Source: 39-52-133 sp035531075 (GTDB lineage Bacteria > Pseudomonadota > Gammaproteobacteria > Burkholderiales > Gallionellaceae). From it: a DNA stretch of 64,000 nucleotides. This document shows, piece after piece, positions 26,269 to 34,700 of the stretch. The notes beneath the pieces are model-generated. The model saw nothing but the letters and a program-made list of their open reading frames with translations. It was not told the origin of the DNA and made no database searches. Numbering within the stretch: the first letter of the stretch is position 1; every line of letters starts with the position of its first letter. A program made the translations under genes and the position numbers. The stretch covers positions 184,995 through 248,994 of the forward strand of contig DATKTO010000019.1 of the NCBI GenBank assembly GCA_035531075.1, read 5' to 3'.

Positions 26269-28257
26269 ATGCACAATACCCTCCAACTCGTATTGATCCT
26301 GCTGACTGTCGCCGTCATGGTGGTAGTGCTGTGCCGTCTGTTAAAACTGCCGGTGACGCTGGGTTATCTCATTGTGGGGATTGCGATCGGCCCGCACGCG
26401 CTGGGGTGGATTCCCGATTCTGAGCAAGCCAGGCATCTGGCCGAATTTGGCGTGGTGTTCCTGATGTTCAGCATCGGGCTGGAGTTCAGTCTGGCAAAGT
26501 TGCGCAGCATGAAAGCGACGGTGTTCGGCCTGGGTGGCGCGCAATTGATTGTCACCCTGGCGGGTGTGGCGGCGGGAGCCATGATGCTGGGCATGGACTG
26601 GCGTGCAGGTGTCGCACTTGGGGGAGTGCTGGCGATGTCTTCCACCGCCATCGTCAGCAAAATACTGGTTGAGCGCGCTGAACTCAATGCGCCTCACGGC
26701 CAGTTGATCATGGGCGTGCTGCTGTTTCAGGATCTGGCCGTGGTGCTGATGCTGATCATTATTCCGGCTTTGGCCAGCCCGGCAAATGATCTGGGACTCC
26801 TTCTGGCAACGGCGCTGTTAAAGGCGGCACTGGTGCTGGGCGCGCTGCTGCTGTTTGGGCAGAAGCTGATGCGGCCTTGGTTCTACGTAGTCGCGCGGCA
26901 AAAATCGCCCGAGCTGTTTATCCTCAATGTGCTGCTGATTACGCTGGGGCTGGCTTATTTCACCGAGCTGGCCGGACTGTCGCTGGCGCTGGGCGCGTTT
27001 GTGGCAGGGATACTGATCGCCGAAACCGAATACCGCTACCAGGTGGAAGACGACATCAAACCCTTCCGCGATGTGTTGATGGGTTTGTTCTTTGTGACGA
27101 TAGGCATGCTGCTCAATTTGAGAGAGTTGCTTGCCCATCTGGGTTGGGTGCTGTTGCTGTTGCTGGCCTTGCTGTTGTTCAAGGCAGCGATTGTGGCGCT
27201 GCTGGCGCGCTGGTACAAGGGCGACTGGGGAGTGGGCATACGCAGCGGATTAGGCCTGGCACAGGCGGGTGAATTCGGCTTTGTGCTGCTGACCCTGTCG
27301 TTTGACGCAAAACTGTTGACGCACGATGTTACGCAGATTGCGCTGGCCGCTATGCTGCTCTCCATGCTGGCCGCACCCTTTTTGATCCAGTATGCTGAGG
27401 CGATTGTGCGCCGCCTGTCACCGGATGAATGGATGAGCCGCGCGATGCAGATGCACCAGATTTCGGTGCAGACCATGGCGACAAGCGAGCACATCATCGT
27501 GTGCGGTTATGGGCGTAGCGGTCATTCACTGGCACAATTTCTGCTGCGTGAAGGCATCCCCTTTGTTGCCCTCGACTTCGATGCGCGCCATGTGCGGCAG
27601 GCCGTGCTGGCGGGCGAGACGGTGGTGTACGGTGACGCCAGCAAGCGCGAAGTGTTGATGGCCGCGGGGCTGATGCGCGCCAAAGTGCTGGTGGTCACTT
27701 ACGACGATGAACACTCTGCGCTAAAAATCCTGCACCATGTCAAATCCGCGCGTCCCGGCCTGTCGGTGGTGGTGCGCACCGCCGACGACAGCCATGTGGA
27801 AACGCTTAAGCAGGCAGGCGCCACCGAAGTGGTGGCAGAAGTGCTGGAAGGCAGCGTCATGCTGGCGTCGCAGGCCCTGCTACTGTCGGGCGTGCCATTC
27901 AACCGCGTAATACGCCGCATCCAGGAAAACCGGGCGCACCGTTACAGCGTATTCAGGGGGCAATTCCATACCGCCGATGACAGCGTGGCCGAAGTAACCG
28001 ACAGCTTGCAGGCGCGCCTGCGCAGCGTGCTGCTGGGCGAAAGCGACACAGCGGTCAATAAAACGCTGCATGAACTCGATCTGGGCGGACTGCAGGTTGC
28101 GGTCAATGAAGTGCGGCGCAACAACGTTAACGTTCCCGGCAGCCAGACAGTCAGCCAGCCGGCAGGCGACATGGTGCTGCAGGCGGGCGATGTGCTGATG
28201 TTGCTGGGGCAGCAGGAAGCGTTGGAAGAGGCGGAAAAAAGGTTGCGTGAGGGTTAA
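26269..28257 (+). CDS. Kef/YbaL-type monovalent cation:proton antiporter (CPA2)
   Basis: A 662-aa protein with roughly 12 membrane helices (residues ~5-380), a TrkA_N/RCK domain from about residue 409 ('HIIVCGYGRSGHSLAQFL', GxGxxG nucleotide site) and a TrkA_C domain near 580-660 ('LDLGGLQVAVNEVRRNN'). This layout is that of KefB/KefC/YbaL glutathione- or nucleotide-regulated K+ efflux systems. The CPA2 ion-pair region 'SLALGAFVAGILIAETEYR' is present. No KefF/KefG ancillary oxidoreductase is adjacent. The ion cannot be set from sequence alone. A terminator follows the stop. Confidence 0.9.
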   Translation: MHNTLQLVLILLTVAVMVVVLCRLLKLPVTLGYLIVGIAIGPHALGWIPDSEQARHLAEFGVVFLMFSIGLEFSLAKLRSMKATVFGLGGAQLIVTLAGVAAGAMMLGMDWRAGVALGGVLAMSSTAIVSKILVERAELNAPHGQLIMGVLLFQDLAVVLMLIIIPALASPANDLGLLLATALLKAALVLGALLLFGQKLMRPWFYVVARQKSPELFILNVLLITLGLAYFTELAGLSLALGAFVAGILIAETEYRYQVEDDIKPFRDVLMGLFFVTIGMLLNLRELLAHLGWVLLLLLALLLFKAAIVALLARWYKGDWGVGIRSGLGLAQAGEFGFVLLTLSFDAKLLTHDVTQIALAAMLLSMLAAPFLIQYAEAIVRRLSPDEWMSRAMQMHQISVQTMATSEHIIVCGYGRSGHSLAQFLLREGIPFVALDFDARHVRQAVLAGETVVYGDASKREVLMAAGLMRAKVLVVTYDDEHSALKILHHVKSARPGLSVVVRTADDSHVETLKQAGATEVVAEVLEGSVMLASQALLLSGVPFNRVIRRIQENRAHRYSVFRGQFHTADDSVAEVTDSLQARLRSVLLGESDTAVNKTLHELDLGGLQVAVNEVRRNNVNVPGSQTVSQPAGDMVLQAGDVLMLLGQQEALEEAEKRLREG

Positions 28258-28265
28258 CGGGCAAT

Positions 28266-28294
28266 AAAAACCCCGCCGAAGCGGGCTGGTTTTT
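28266..28294. terminator. Bidirectional Rho-independent terminator
   Basis: AAAAACCCCGC-CGAA-GCGGGCTGGTTTTT forms a short G+C stem flanked by A and T runs. It lies between the convergent antiporter and prepilin genes and can serve both. Confidence 0.75.
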
Positions 28295-28311
28295 CTGTCG
28301 CGTGTACGCTA

Positions 28312-29037
28312 CTAAATTCCCATGCAGACGGTGTAGCTTGCTGCGTCATCAATTCCACCAACACCTGTGGTTGGAGTTGCAGTTGTGTTTAAAGCCGAAC
28401 CTGTTGGAACCGCCATCATTGAACCCGCCGCTGTATTGCCGTCATCCATTTGTGTGTCCAATTGTTTGGCAAATTTTCCGAGAATTGCGCTTGAACAAAT
28501 AATATAAGAGCCGCGTATCGCGTTGCCGGCAGTATCTTTAACTGGTGAGTTTGCAGCGGTGCTTGTTCCGCTCATGATGCCCACTTCGCCACCTACTGCA
28601 TTGATGGGCAAATACCCATCTCCGTGTGCAGGGGTGCCGGGCACTGCGGTAGTTCCTGGAGCAAATCCAGCCAGGCGTACATGTTGCCAGAACAAATAGC
28701 TTTCATCAGTGGATGTGATGCTATTCCAGAGTCCGTTAATGACCCCATTGCCGGCGGTTATGTTCGCTACGGGAATGGGGCAAGTGCCGCCTGGGCAATT
28801 AGGTTTAAGTCCTGAAAGGTGTGTATCTACAGCGCGGTCATCACCTGGCAAGGTCTTGAATTTGTCCTGATAGCCGTAGATAAACAATGGAACGTTGCGG
28901 AAATCGCCAGCCAAATTCTTAACTTTCGCACTGTTGATCAGTTCCTGGCCCTTCAGCACGCCGCCCAGCAGCAGACCGATAATTACCAGCACAATCGCGA
29001 TTTCGATTAAAGTAAAGCCAGATTGATTGCGTTTCAT
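28312..29037 (-). CDS. Lone type IV pilin/pseudopilin-like protein
   Basis: A 241-aa protein with a class III signal: MKRNQSG|FTLIE, with prepilin peptidase cleavage expected after Gly7 and Glu at position +5 of the mature protein. A hydrophobic helix follows ('IAIVLVIIGLLLGGVLKG'). The mature domain is Gly/Ala/Thr-rich, contains cysteines (e.g. 'CPGGTC', 'IICSS', 'YTVCMGI') that could form disulphides, and has the 'DKFKTLPGDD' segment typical of pseudopilin-like proteins. No pilus or type II secretion genes flank it, so it may use machinery encoded elsewhere. Its role is unknown. Confidence 0.85.
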   Translation of the reverse strand: MKRNQSGFTLIEIAIVLVIIGLLLGGVLKGQELINSAKVKNLAGDFRNVPLFIYGYQDKFKTLPGDDRAVDTHLSGLKPNCPGGTCPIPVANITAGNGVINGLWNSITSTDESYLFWQHVRLAGFAPGTTAVPGTPAHGDGYLPINAVGGEVGIMSGTSTAANSPVKDTAGNAIRGSYIICSSAILGKFAKQLDTQMDDGNTAAGSMMAVPTGSALNTTATPTTGVGGIDDAASYTVCMGI

Positions 29038-29131
29038 TTTTATCCCCGGAGTGAAATGTAATTTTTATGAATAGTAAGTTAACCGCAAAATTTGTGCCAT
29101 CGCTCAATTGCTGCGCTATTGCCTGTTATGA

Positions 29132-29380
29132 ATGCCTTTTTCGTTGCGAACCCGGCATTGCGATGCAAATCAGCCTGTAAATCCAGCCCTGTGCGACAGC
29201 GGCAGTGAAATTCCGGAAAAGAACGCAAGTCAGCTGCTGCGTACGGTGGTGGAGTCCGAGGATGGCCTGGGAGTCGAGCTGTTTCAGGCTGCACGCTGGG
29301 CGGAGCAATCGGGCTATCGCCTGCAGCTACAGGAAAACAGGAAGGGCAGGGTGTGTATTGAACTTGTTGAATTTATTTAA
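29132..29380 (+). pseudogene. Remnant of a histidine kinase ATPase domain
   Basis: The open frame (82 codons) resembles only the end of a HATPase_c domain: 'CDSGSEIPE' like a DxG box, 'EDGLGVELFQAARWAEQSGYRL' (in parts EDGLGVELFQAARW, AEQSGYRL) like the GLGxxL box, and the closing 'NRKGRVCIELVEF'. Sensor, dimerisation and upstream ATPase parts are absent, and upstream DNA (29038-29131) shows no in-frame continuation. This is most likely the decayed 3' end of a sensor kinase gene. With its flanks it fills the 29038-29461 gap. Confidence 0.6.
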
Positions 29381-29461
29381 TATTTTATAGTCTGAACAGG
29401 GATTGTTTACTTGAATATTAGTCCGTGCTAATATTCATCAAAATTACATAGGAGTAATACG

Positions 29462-29797
29462 ATGTTTATGAGCAGCATTAAAGAAATTGACGCCCCGGAA
29501 CTCGCAATCTGGGTGAAGGAAAAACACCCGAATATGCGTGTTATTGACGTGCGCGGCATGAATGAAATCGCCACGGGTACAGTGTCAGGTGCAGAGGCCG
29601 TGCCATTGCACACCTTGCCGGTCAAGATCAATGAATTCAGCCGCGAAGAAAAGCTGGTGTTTATCTGCCGCAGTGGCGCGCGTTCGGCGCAGGCATGCAT
29701 GTTCTTGCAGCAGCAGGGCTTTGACAATGTTTTCAACCTGCGCGGCGGCATGATGGGCTGGATGCAGAGCGGTCTTGAGGCCTCTGCGCTGGCTTAA
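29462..29797 (+). CDS. Rhodanese-like domain protein
   Basis: A 111-aa single-domain rhodanese. 'RVIDVRGMNEI' is the CH2-like start; the active-site loop is 'FICRSGARSAQAC' with the catalytic cysteine, six residues long and more like sulfurtransferases than Cdc25 phosphatases. 'VFNLRGGMMGWMQSGL' closes the domain. It has no signal peptide, so it acts in the cytoplasm, probably moving sulfane sulfur. A strong AGGAG precedes the ATG. It is monocistronic and is followed by a long terminator hairpin. Confidence 0.9.
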   Translation: MFMSSIKEIDAPELAIWVKEKHPNMRVIDVRGMNEIATGTVSGAEAVPLHTLPVKINEFSREEKLVFICRSGARSAQACMFLQQQGFDNVFNLRGGMMGWMQSGLEASALA

Positions 29798-29851
29798 ACA
29801 GACAGGAACGCCAACATCTGAAATCAGGCTAGTTACTGGCGACCAGCAATT

Positions 29852-29899
29852 AAAACGCACGGGGCCGAGTGTCATAGACACTCGGCCCCGTGCGTTTTT
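29852..29899. terminator. Strong Rho-independent terminator after the rhodanese gene
   Basis: AAAACGCACGGGGCCGAGTGTC and its exact complement flank a 3-base ATA loop and run into TTTTT. The ~18-bp G+C-rich stem plus A/T flanks makes it functional in both directions. Confidence 0.9.
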
Positions 29900-30004
29900 A
29901 TTTGCATGATTTTTTGCCGGGCTGTCCGCATAGTTTTGCATAACATTCTGATATGTACAGAAAATTATTTAAAAAAGATATAGGGATATCCTTATTAAAG
30001 GCAT

Positions 30005-30037
30005 ACCCATAGTGATTAACTCATAAACACTATGGGT
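30005..30037. promoter_or_regulatory. Inverted repeat upstream of the cyc2-like gene (operator candidate)
   Basis: ACCCATAGTG (30005-30014) and CACTATGGGT (30028-30037) are perfect inverted copies separated by 13 bases, about 137 bases before the ATG. The spacing suits a dimeric regulator bound on one DNA face, or an mRNA leader hairpin if transcription starts upstream. No known regulator consensus is claimed. Confidence 0.45.
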
Positions 30038-30173
30038 CATAGAATACGCAGTTTTATCCGAGTACACTGAATCTAAGTACTTAATTCCTGACTAATCTTG
30101 TGGGTGATGCGGTACTTTATTTGCTTCTGTTAATGCAATTAGGAAGTTAAAACTCAAATAGGGAAAAATAATC

Positions 30174-31388
30174 ATGAAAAAAATAATATATCTATTGGCA
30201 AGCGCACTGGCTGTATCGGCGTTTGCACCACAGGCTTCCGCCACACCGATGTATGCACGCCAAACAGGCATGGAGTGCAATTCGTGCCACTTTCAGAGCT
30301 TTCCGGCGCTGAATGATATAGGGCGGTCTTTCAAGGCGGGCGGCTATACCATGAATGGGGCGCAGAAGAATGTCGACGGGCTTGCTCTCCCCGTAACGCT
30401 GAATGCCGGTGTCGTCACTAAAATCCGCTATCAGCAGTCAAATGGAACTAAAATTGATGGAACCAATAATACCAATGATGGACAGTTGCAATTCCCCGAC
30501 GAGTTGCTGTTGATGGTGGGTGGACGGGTCAGCGAAAATATCGGCGCTCAGCTTGAATTGAACTTGACCAGCTCGGGTACCAAGCCTGTGGTGGAAAGCT
30601 TCAAAATGCCGTTCATCTACGATGTCGGCGGCATCAAGGCCGGGGTTATTCCTTTCACCACGGCCACTCAGGGCGTGGCATACGGATTTGAACTGCTGAA
30701 TACGGGCGCGGTGCGCGGGGCGCGGATAATGGAGGCTCGCAATAGCTTTTCCGCACAGCAGTATATCGGCACTGCAACTGCGGCTGAAGGCGCCGCAGTG
30801 GTTGCCAGCAACGCCATGTTCTTCCTCAATATCACCAAGTGGTCACCACGCAGTGTGGGAGCGGCCAACTCTGGATCTCCATCGGCAACCTATGTCAGGC
30901 TGGCAATCACGCCAAAAATAGGGCAGTGGGAAACTGCTGTAGGTGTGCAGTCCTGGAGCGGCAGCGCGACCCTTCCAACCCTGGTGCAGAATGATACCAA
31001 GGCGTACGCGGTTGATGCACAGGTGCAAGGCGAGGCTGGTTCCATGCCAGTGGGGTTTTATCTTACCTACGCCAACGCCAGCGCCACTGAAGCGGGAGGC
31101 ACGACTAACCTCTTCAATGCCAATGCAAATGCAAAAACAGCCGCAACCATCGCCGGGCAACTGGGCGTGGTGCCCGGCAAAGCAACCCTGCTGATGGCCT
31201 ACCGCAAAGGTGACACTGGCGCGGCTGCTAACAATGACGATAATTCACTGATGCTAGGCGGTACCTATCTGATGGAACAAAACGTGCAACTGCAGTTTAA
31301 CCATGAGATGTTTTCGGGTAACGCCTACGATGGGGCGCCGGCTAATGGCAACCAATTGACCACGCTGATGTTGTTTGCTGCGTTCTGA
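30174..31388 (+). CDS. cyc2: Cyc2-like fused cytochrome-porin (candidate outer-membrane Fe(II) oxidase)
   Basis: A 404-aa exported protein. The signal peptide is cleaved near ASA|TP (residue 23). A single heme site CNSCH lies at 35-39, followed by 'FPALNDIGRSFKAGGYTM', the conserved small cytochrome domain of Cyc2 proteins. The rest is a Gly/Asn/Ala-rich sequence with alternating hydrophobic strands that ends in Phe ('LMLFAAF'), as outer-membrane beta-barrels do. In neutrophilic iron oxidisers Cyc2 takes electrons from Fe(II) at the cell surface. Related cytochrome-porins occur in non-iron oxidisers, so the substrate is inferred. It is monocistronic, with an AGGG site ahead and a terminator after it. 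Confidence 0.78.
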   Translation: MKKIIYLLASALAVSAFAPQASATPMYARQTGMECNSCHFQSFPALNDIGRSFKAGGYTMNGAQKNVDGLALPVTLNAGVVTKIRYQQSNGTKIDGTNNTNDGQLQFPDELLLMVGGRVSENIGAQLELNLTSSGTKPVVESFKMPFIYDVGGIKAGVIPFTTATQGVAYGFELLNTGAVRGARIMEARNSFSAQQYIGTATAAEGAAVVASNAMFFLNITKWSPRSVGAANSGSPSATYVRLAITPKIGQWETAVGVQSWSGSATLPTLVQNDTKAYAVDAQVQGEAGSMPVGFYLTYANASATEAGGTTNLFNANANAKTAATIAGQLGVVPGKATLLMAYRKGDTGAAANNDDNSLMLGGTYLMEQNVQLQFNHEMFSGNAYDGAPANGNQLTTLMLFAAF

Positions 31389-31422
31389 TCAGTTAAGTCA
31401 GCAAATTAATTGATTTATTACA

Positions 31423-31450
31423 GGGGAGACGTCGTCTCCCCGTTTTTTTT
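31423..31450 (+). terminator. Rho-independent terminator after cyc2-like gene
   Basis: GGGGAGAC-GTC-GTCTCCCC is followed by G and eight T residues, 34 bases past the stop codon. Confidence 0.9.
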
Positions 31451-31561
31451 GTGGGGAGCTGCTGCAACAGCCAACCCTGCGTTGCGTTTATTTGCGCGCG
31501 TGTCAGGGATTTTCGAGATTTCCTTCAATATAAGGAATCTCCTTATTCTTTAATTCAATAT

Positions 31562-31590
31562 TTGACTCTAGAATCCACACATCGAATATT
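31562..31590 (+). promoter_or_regulatory. Candidate sigma-70 promoter of a small RNA
   Basis: TTGACT (31562-31567) and AATATT (31585-31590) are separated by 17 bases. It would start transcription near 31597, only ~70 bases before an intrinsic terminator. Confidence 0.45.
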
Positions 31591-31596
31591 TTGTCG

Positions 31597-31665
31597 TGCC
31601 ACACAGTTTGAAACGCTGTAATCAATTCTTTCCCCTTAGGGGAGACTTCGGTCTCCCCTTTTTTT
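31597..31665 (+). ncRNA. Candidate small RNA of ~69 nt ending in a terminator hairpin
   Basis: The stretch between the TTGACT-N17-AATATT promoter and the terminator AGGGGAGAC-TTCG-GTCTCCCCT-TTTTTT (31638-31665) would give a short unstructured RNA with a strong 3' hairpin, the form of many Hfq-dependent sRNAs. CCCCT at 31632-31636 could compete for the AGGGG arm. The terminator stem nearly repeats the one after the cyc2-like gene. The alternative is that it is only a leader/attenuator of hrpA, whose ATG is 51 bases downstream. Confidence 0.4.
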
Positions 31666-31715
31666 GCGCCAAAAACTCCGTACATAAGGCAGTGCAACGG
31701 GTAAAATTGCGCGTT

Positions 31716-34700
31716 ATGACAGATCAAACGCAAGCAACCGCAACAATTTCCCCGGTTTCATCCACACCGCAAGCACGCCGCGCAGCACGCATCGAACTGC
31801 TGGGGCCAATCGAATATCCCGCCGATCTGCCGGTGGTATTGCGCCGCGAAGAATTGGCAAAGGCGATCACCGAGAATCAGGTAGTGATCGTGTGCGGCGA
31901 AACCGGCTCCGGCAAAACCACCCAGTTGCCGAAAATCTGCCTCAGCATCGGGCGCGGGGTGCAGGGCGCGATTGCGCATACCCAGCCGCGGCGGGTGGCG
32001 GCGCGCACAGTGGCAAGCCGCATTGCGCATGAGCTGAAAACCGAGCTTGGCGGCATGGTCGGCTACAAGATTCGCTTCAATGACCGCGTGTCGCCCGACA
32101 CCTGCATCAAGCTGATGACGGACGGCATCCTGCTGGCGGAAATCCAGACCGATCCGCTGCTGAAAAAATACGACACTATCATCATCGACGAGGCGCATGA
32201 GCGCTCGCTCAATATCGACTTCCTGCTCGGCTATTTCGTGCAAATTCTGCCGCGCCGGCGCGACCTGAAGCTGATCATTACCTCGGCCACGCTCGATGCC
32301 GAGCGCTTTGCCAAACACTTTTCCGGCGCGCCGATTTTGCAGGTCAGCGGGCGCAGCTATCCGGTGGAGGTGCGCTACCGCACGCCGCAGCAGAACGAAG
32401 AAGGCGAGCTGCAGGATGTGCCGCAGGCGGTGTGCGGCGCGCTCGATGAGCTGTCAGTTGGCGGCCTGCGCGGCGATGTGCTGGTGTTTCTGCCGGGCGA
32501 GCGCGAGATACGCGACACTGCGGAGGCACTGCGCAAGCATCATCCCAAGGGCGTGGAAATATTGCCGCTATTCTCGCGCCTGTCGGCAGCGGAGCAGGAC
32601 CGGGTGTTCAAACCCGCCTCCGGCATGCGCCGCGTGGTGCTGGCCACCAACGTGGCGGAAACGTCGCTTACCGTGCCGAATATCGGCTATGTGATCGACA
32701 GCGGGCTGGCGCGGATGAACCGCTACAGCATCCGCCAGAAGGTGGAACAACTGCGCATCGAGAAGATTTCGCGCGCGGCGGCCAACCAGCGCGCCGGGCG
32801 TTGCGGCCGCGTCATGAGCGGTGTTTGCGTGCGCCTGTACGACGAGCCGGATTTCATTGCGCGTGCCGAATACACCGATGCGGAAATCTTCCGCGTGTCG
32901 CTGGCCACCGTCATTTTGCGCATGAGCGCGTTGCGCCTCGGCGAAGTCGAAAAATTCCCCTTCATCGAGGCGCCCGGGTCGCGCGCAATTTCAGACGGCT
33001 ACCAGCTGCTGGCCGAACTGGGTGCGATCAACGAAACACGACAACTGACCCCGCTCGGCAAGGAGCTGGCCAAGTTCCCGCTCGATCCGAAGATTGCGCG
33101 GCTGCTGCTGGCCGGCCGGCAGCAACAGTGTTTGCAGGAGATACTGGTGATCGCCAGCGCCCTGTCGCTGCAGGACCCGCGCGACCGCCCGGCAGAGCGA
33201 CGCGAAGCGGCCGATGCCGCGCACAAGAGATTTAACGATGAGAGTTCGGATTTTCTGGCGTATGTGAAATTGTGGAACTGGTTTCAGGAGGCGATCAAGC
33301 ACAAGAAAAGCAATCGCCTGTGGGCGGCTGAATGCCGCGATCATTTTCTGTCGCCGCTGCGTTTGCGCGAATGGCACGAGTTGTACCAGCAGCTGCATGC
33401 GCAGGTGGTGGAAATGGGCATGCGCCTGAACGAGCTGCCCGCCAGCTATGATGCAATCCACAAGGCGCTGCTCACCGGCCTGCTCGGCAATATCGGCTGC
33501 AAGGGGGTGGAGCGCGAGCCCTATTATCTCGGCCCGCGCGAGATCAAGTTTTTTATCGCGCCCAATTCGGTGCTGGCGAAGAAAGGCGCGAAATGGATCG
33601 TCGCCGCCGAGATTGTGGAGACCACCAAGCTGTATGCGCGCACGGTGGCGCGCATCGAGCCGCAGTGGCTGGAGGAAGTCGCCGCGCATCTGATCAAGCG
33701 CCATTACTACGATCCGCACTGGGAGAAGAAAGCCGCGCAGGTGGCGGCGTTCGAGCGCAGCACGCTGTTTGGCATTCTGCTCAATCCGAAGAAGCGCGTG
33801 CATTACGGGCCGATGAATGTCGAGGAGTCGCGCAAGGTGTTTATCCGCCAGGCGCTGGTGGAAGGCGAGTTCAACACCATGGCGCCGTTCTTTGCGCACA
33901 ACCAGAAACTGATCCACGACATCGAGGCGCTGGAGCACAAGTCGCGCCGCCCCGATGTGCTGGTGGACGACGAGCTGATCTATGCGTTCTATGACAGCCG
34001 CATTCCTGCCGAGATACACAACGGCGCGGCGTTCGAGGCGTGGCGCAAGGAGGCAGAAAAAGACTCGCCGAAGCTGCTGTATCTGCAGCGCGACGACCTG
34101 ATGCGGCATGAGGCGGCCGGCATCACCACCGACCAGTTCCCGCCGCAGCTGGTGATGAACAATGTGAGCTATGCGCTGGGCTACAACTTCGCGCCGGGCA
34201 AGAGCGATGACGGCGTCACGCTGACGGTGCCGCTGGCACTGATCAACCAGGTGTCGGCGGCGCGCTGCGAATATCTGGTGCCGGGACTGCTGGCGGAGAA
34301 AGTGGCGCAGCTGCTGAAAACGCTGCCGCAGAAGATCCGCCGCAACTGCGTGCCGGTGCCGGAGTTCGCAGCGAAATTCTGCGAGGAAATCAAGCCGTCG
34401 GATACCGGCCTGCTGCTGGCGCTGTCGAAATATATACGCGCACAGAAACAGCTCGATGTGCCGCTGGATGCCTTTCGCATCGAACAGCTGCCCATACATC
34501 TGCTGATGAACTTTGTGGTGATGGACGAGCATGGGCGGCAGCTGGGCGTGTCGCGTAATTTTGCACAGCTGCGTGCCGAGCTGGCACCAAAGCAGGGGCC
34601 GGCCGTGGTAGCGATTGCGCCGACCGGAGTGCCGGTAGCCGAGAAGGTGCGCATCACCGAATGGACGCTGGGTGATTTCAAGGAGACCACGGAAATTAGC

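Larger units (their letters stand above)
29798..30173. other. Gene-free gap upstream of the cyc2-like gene
   Basis: This 376-base stretch holds the rhodanese terminator (29852-29899), an A+T-rich zone with GGATATCC (about 29987-29994) and the ACCCATAGTG dyad (30005-30037). The last ~130 bases probably contain the promoter and leader of the cytochrome gene, but no clear -35/-10 pair was found. Confidence 0.5.
31389..31715. other. Gap between cyc2-like gene and hrpA
   Basis: This 327-base region contains two similar terminators (31423-31450 and 31638-31665), and a sigma-70-like promoter at 31562-31590 that would produce a short RNA. Apparent open frames here are not supported by codon character or ribosome-binding sites. 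Confidence 0.6.

Noticed and set aside
31503..31733. 76-codon minus-strand frame between the Cyc2-like gene and hrpA
   Set aside because: It overlaps a promoter-terminator unit and the hrpA start and shows no family features.
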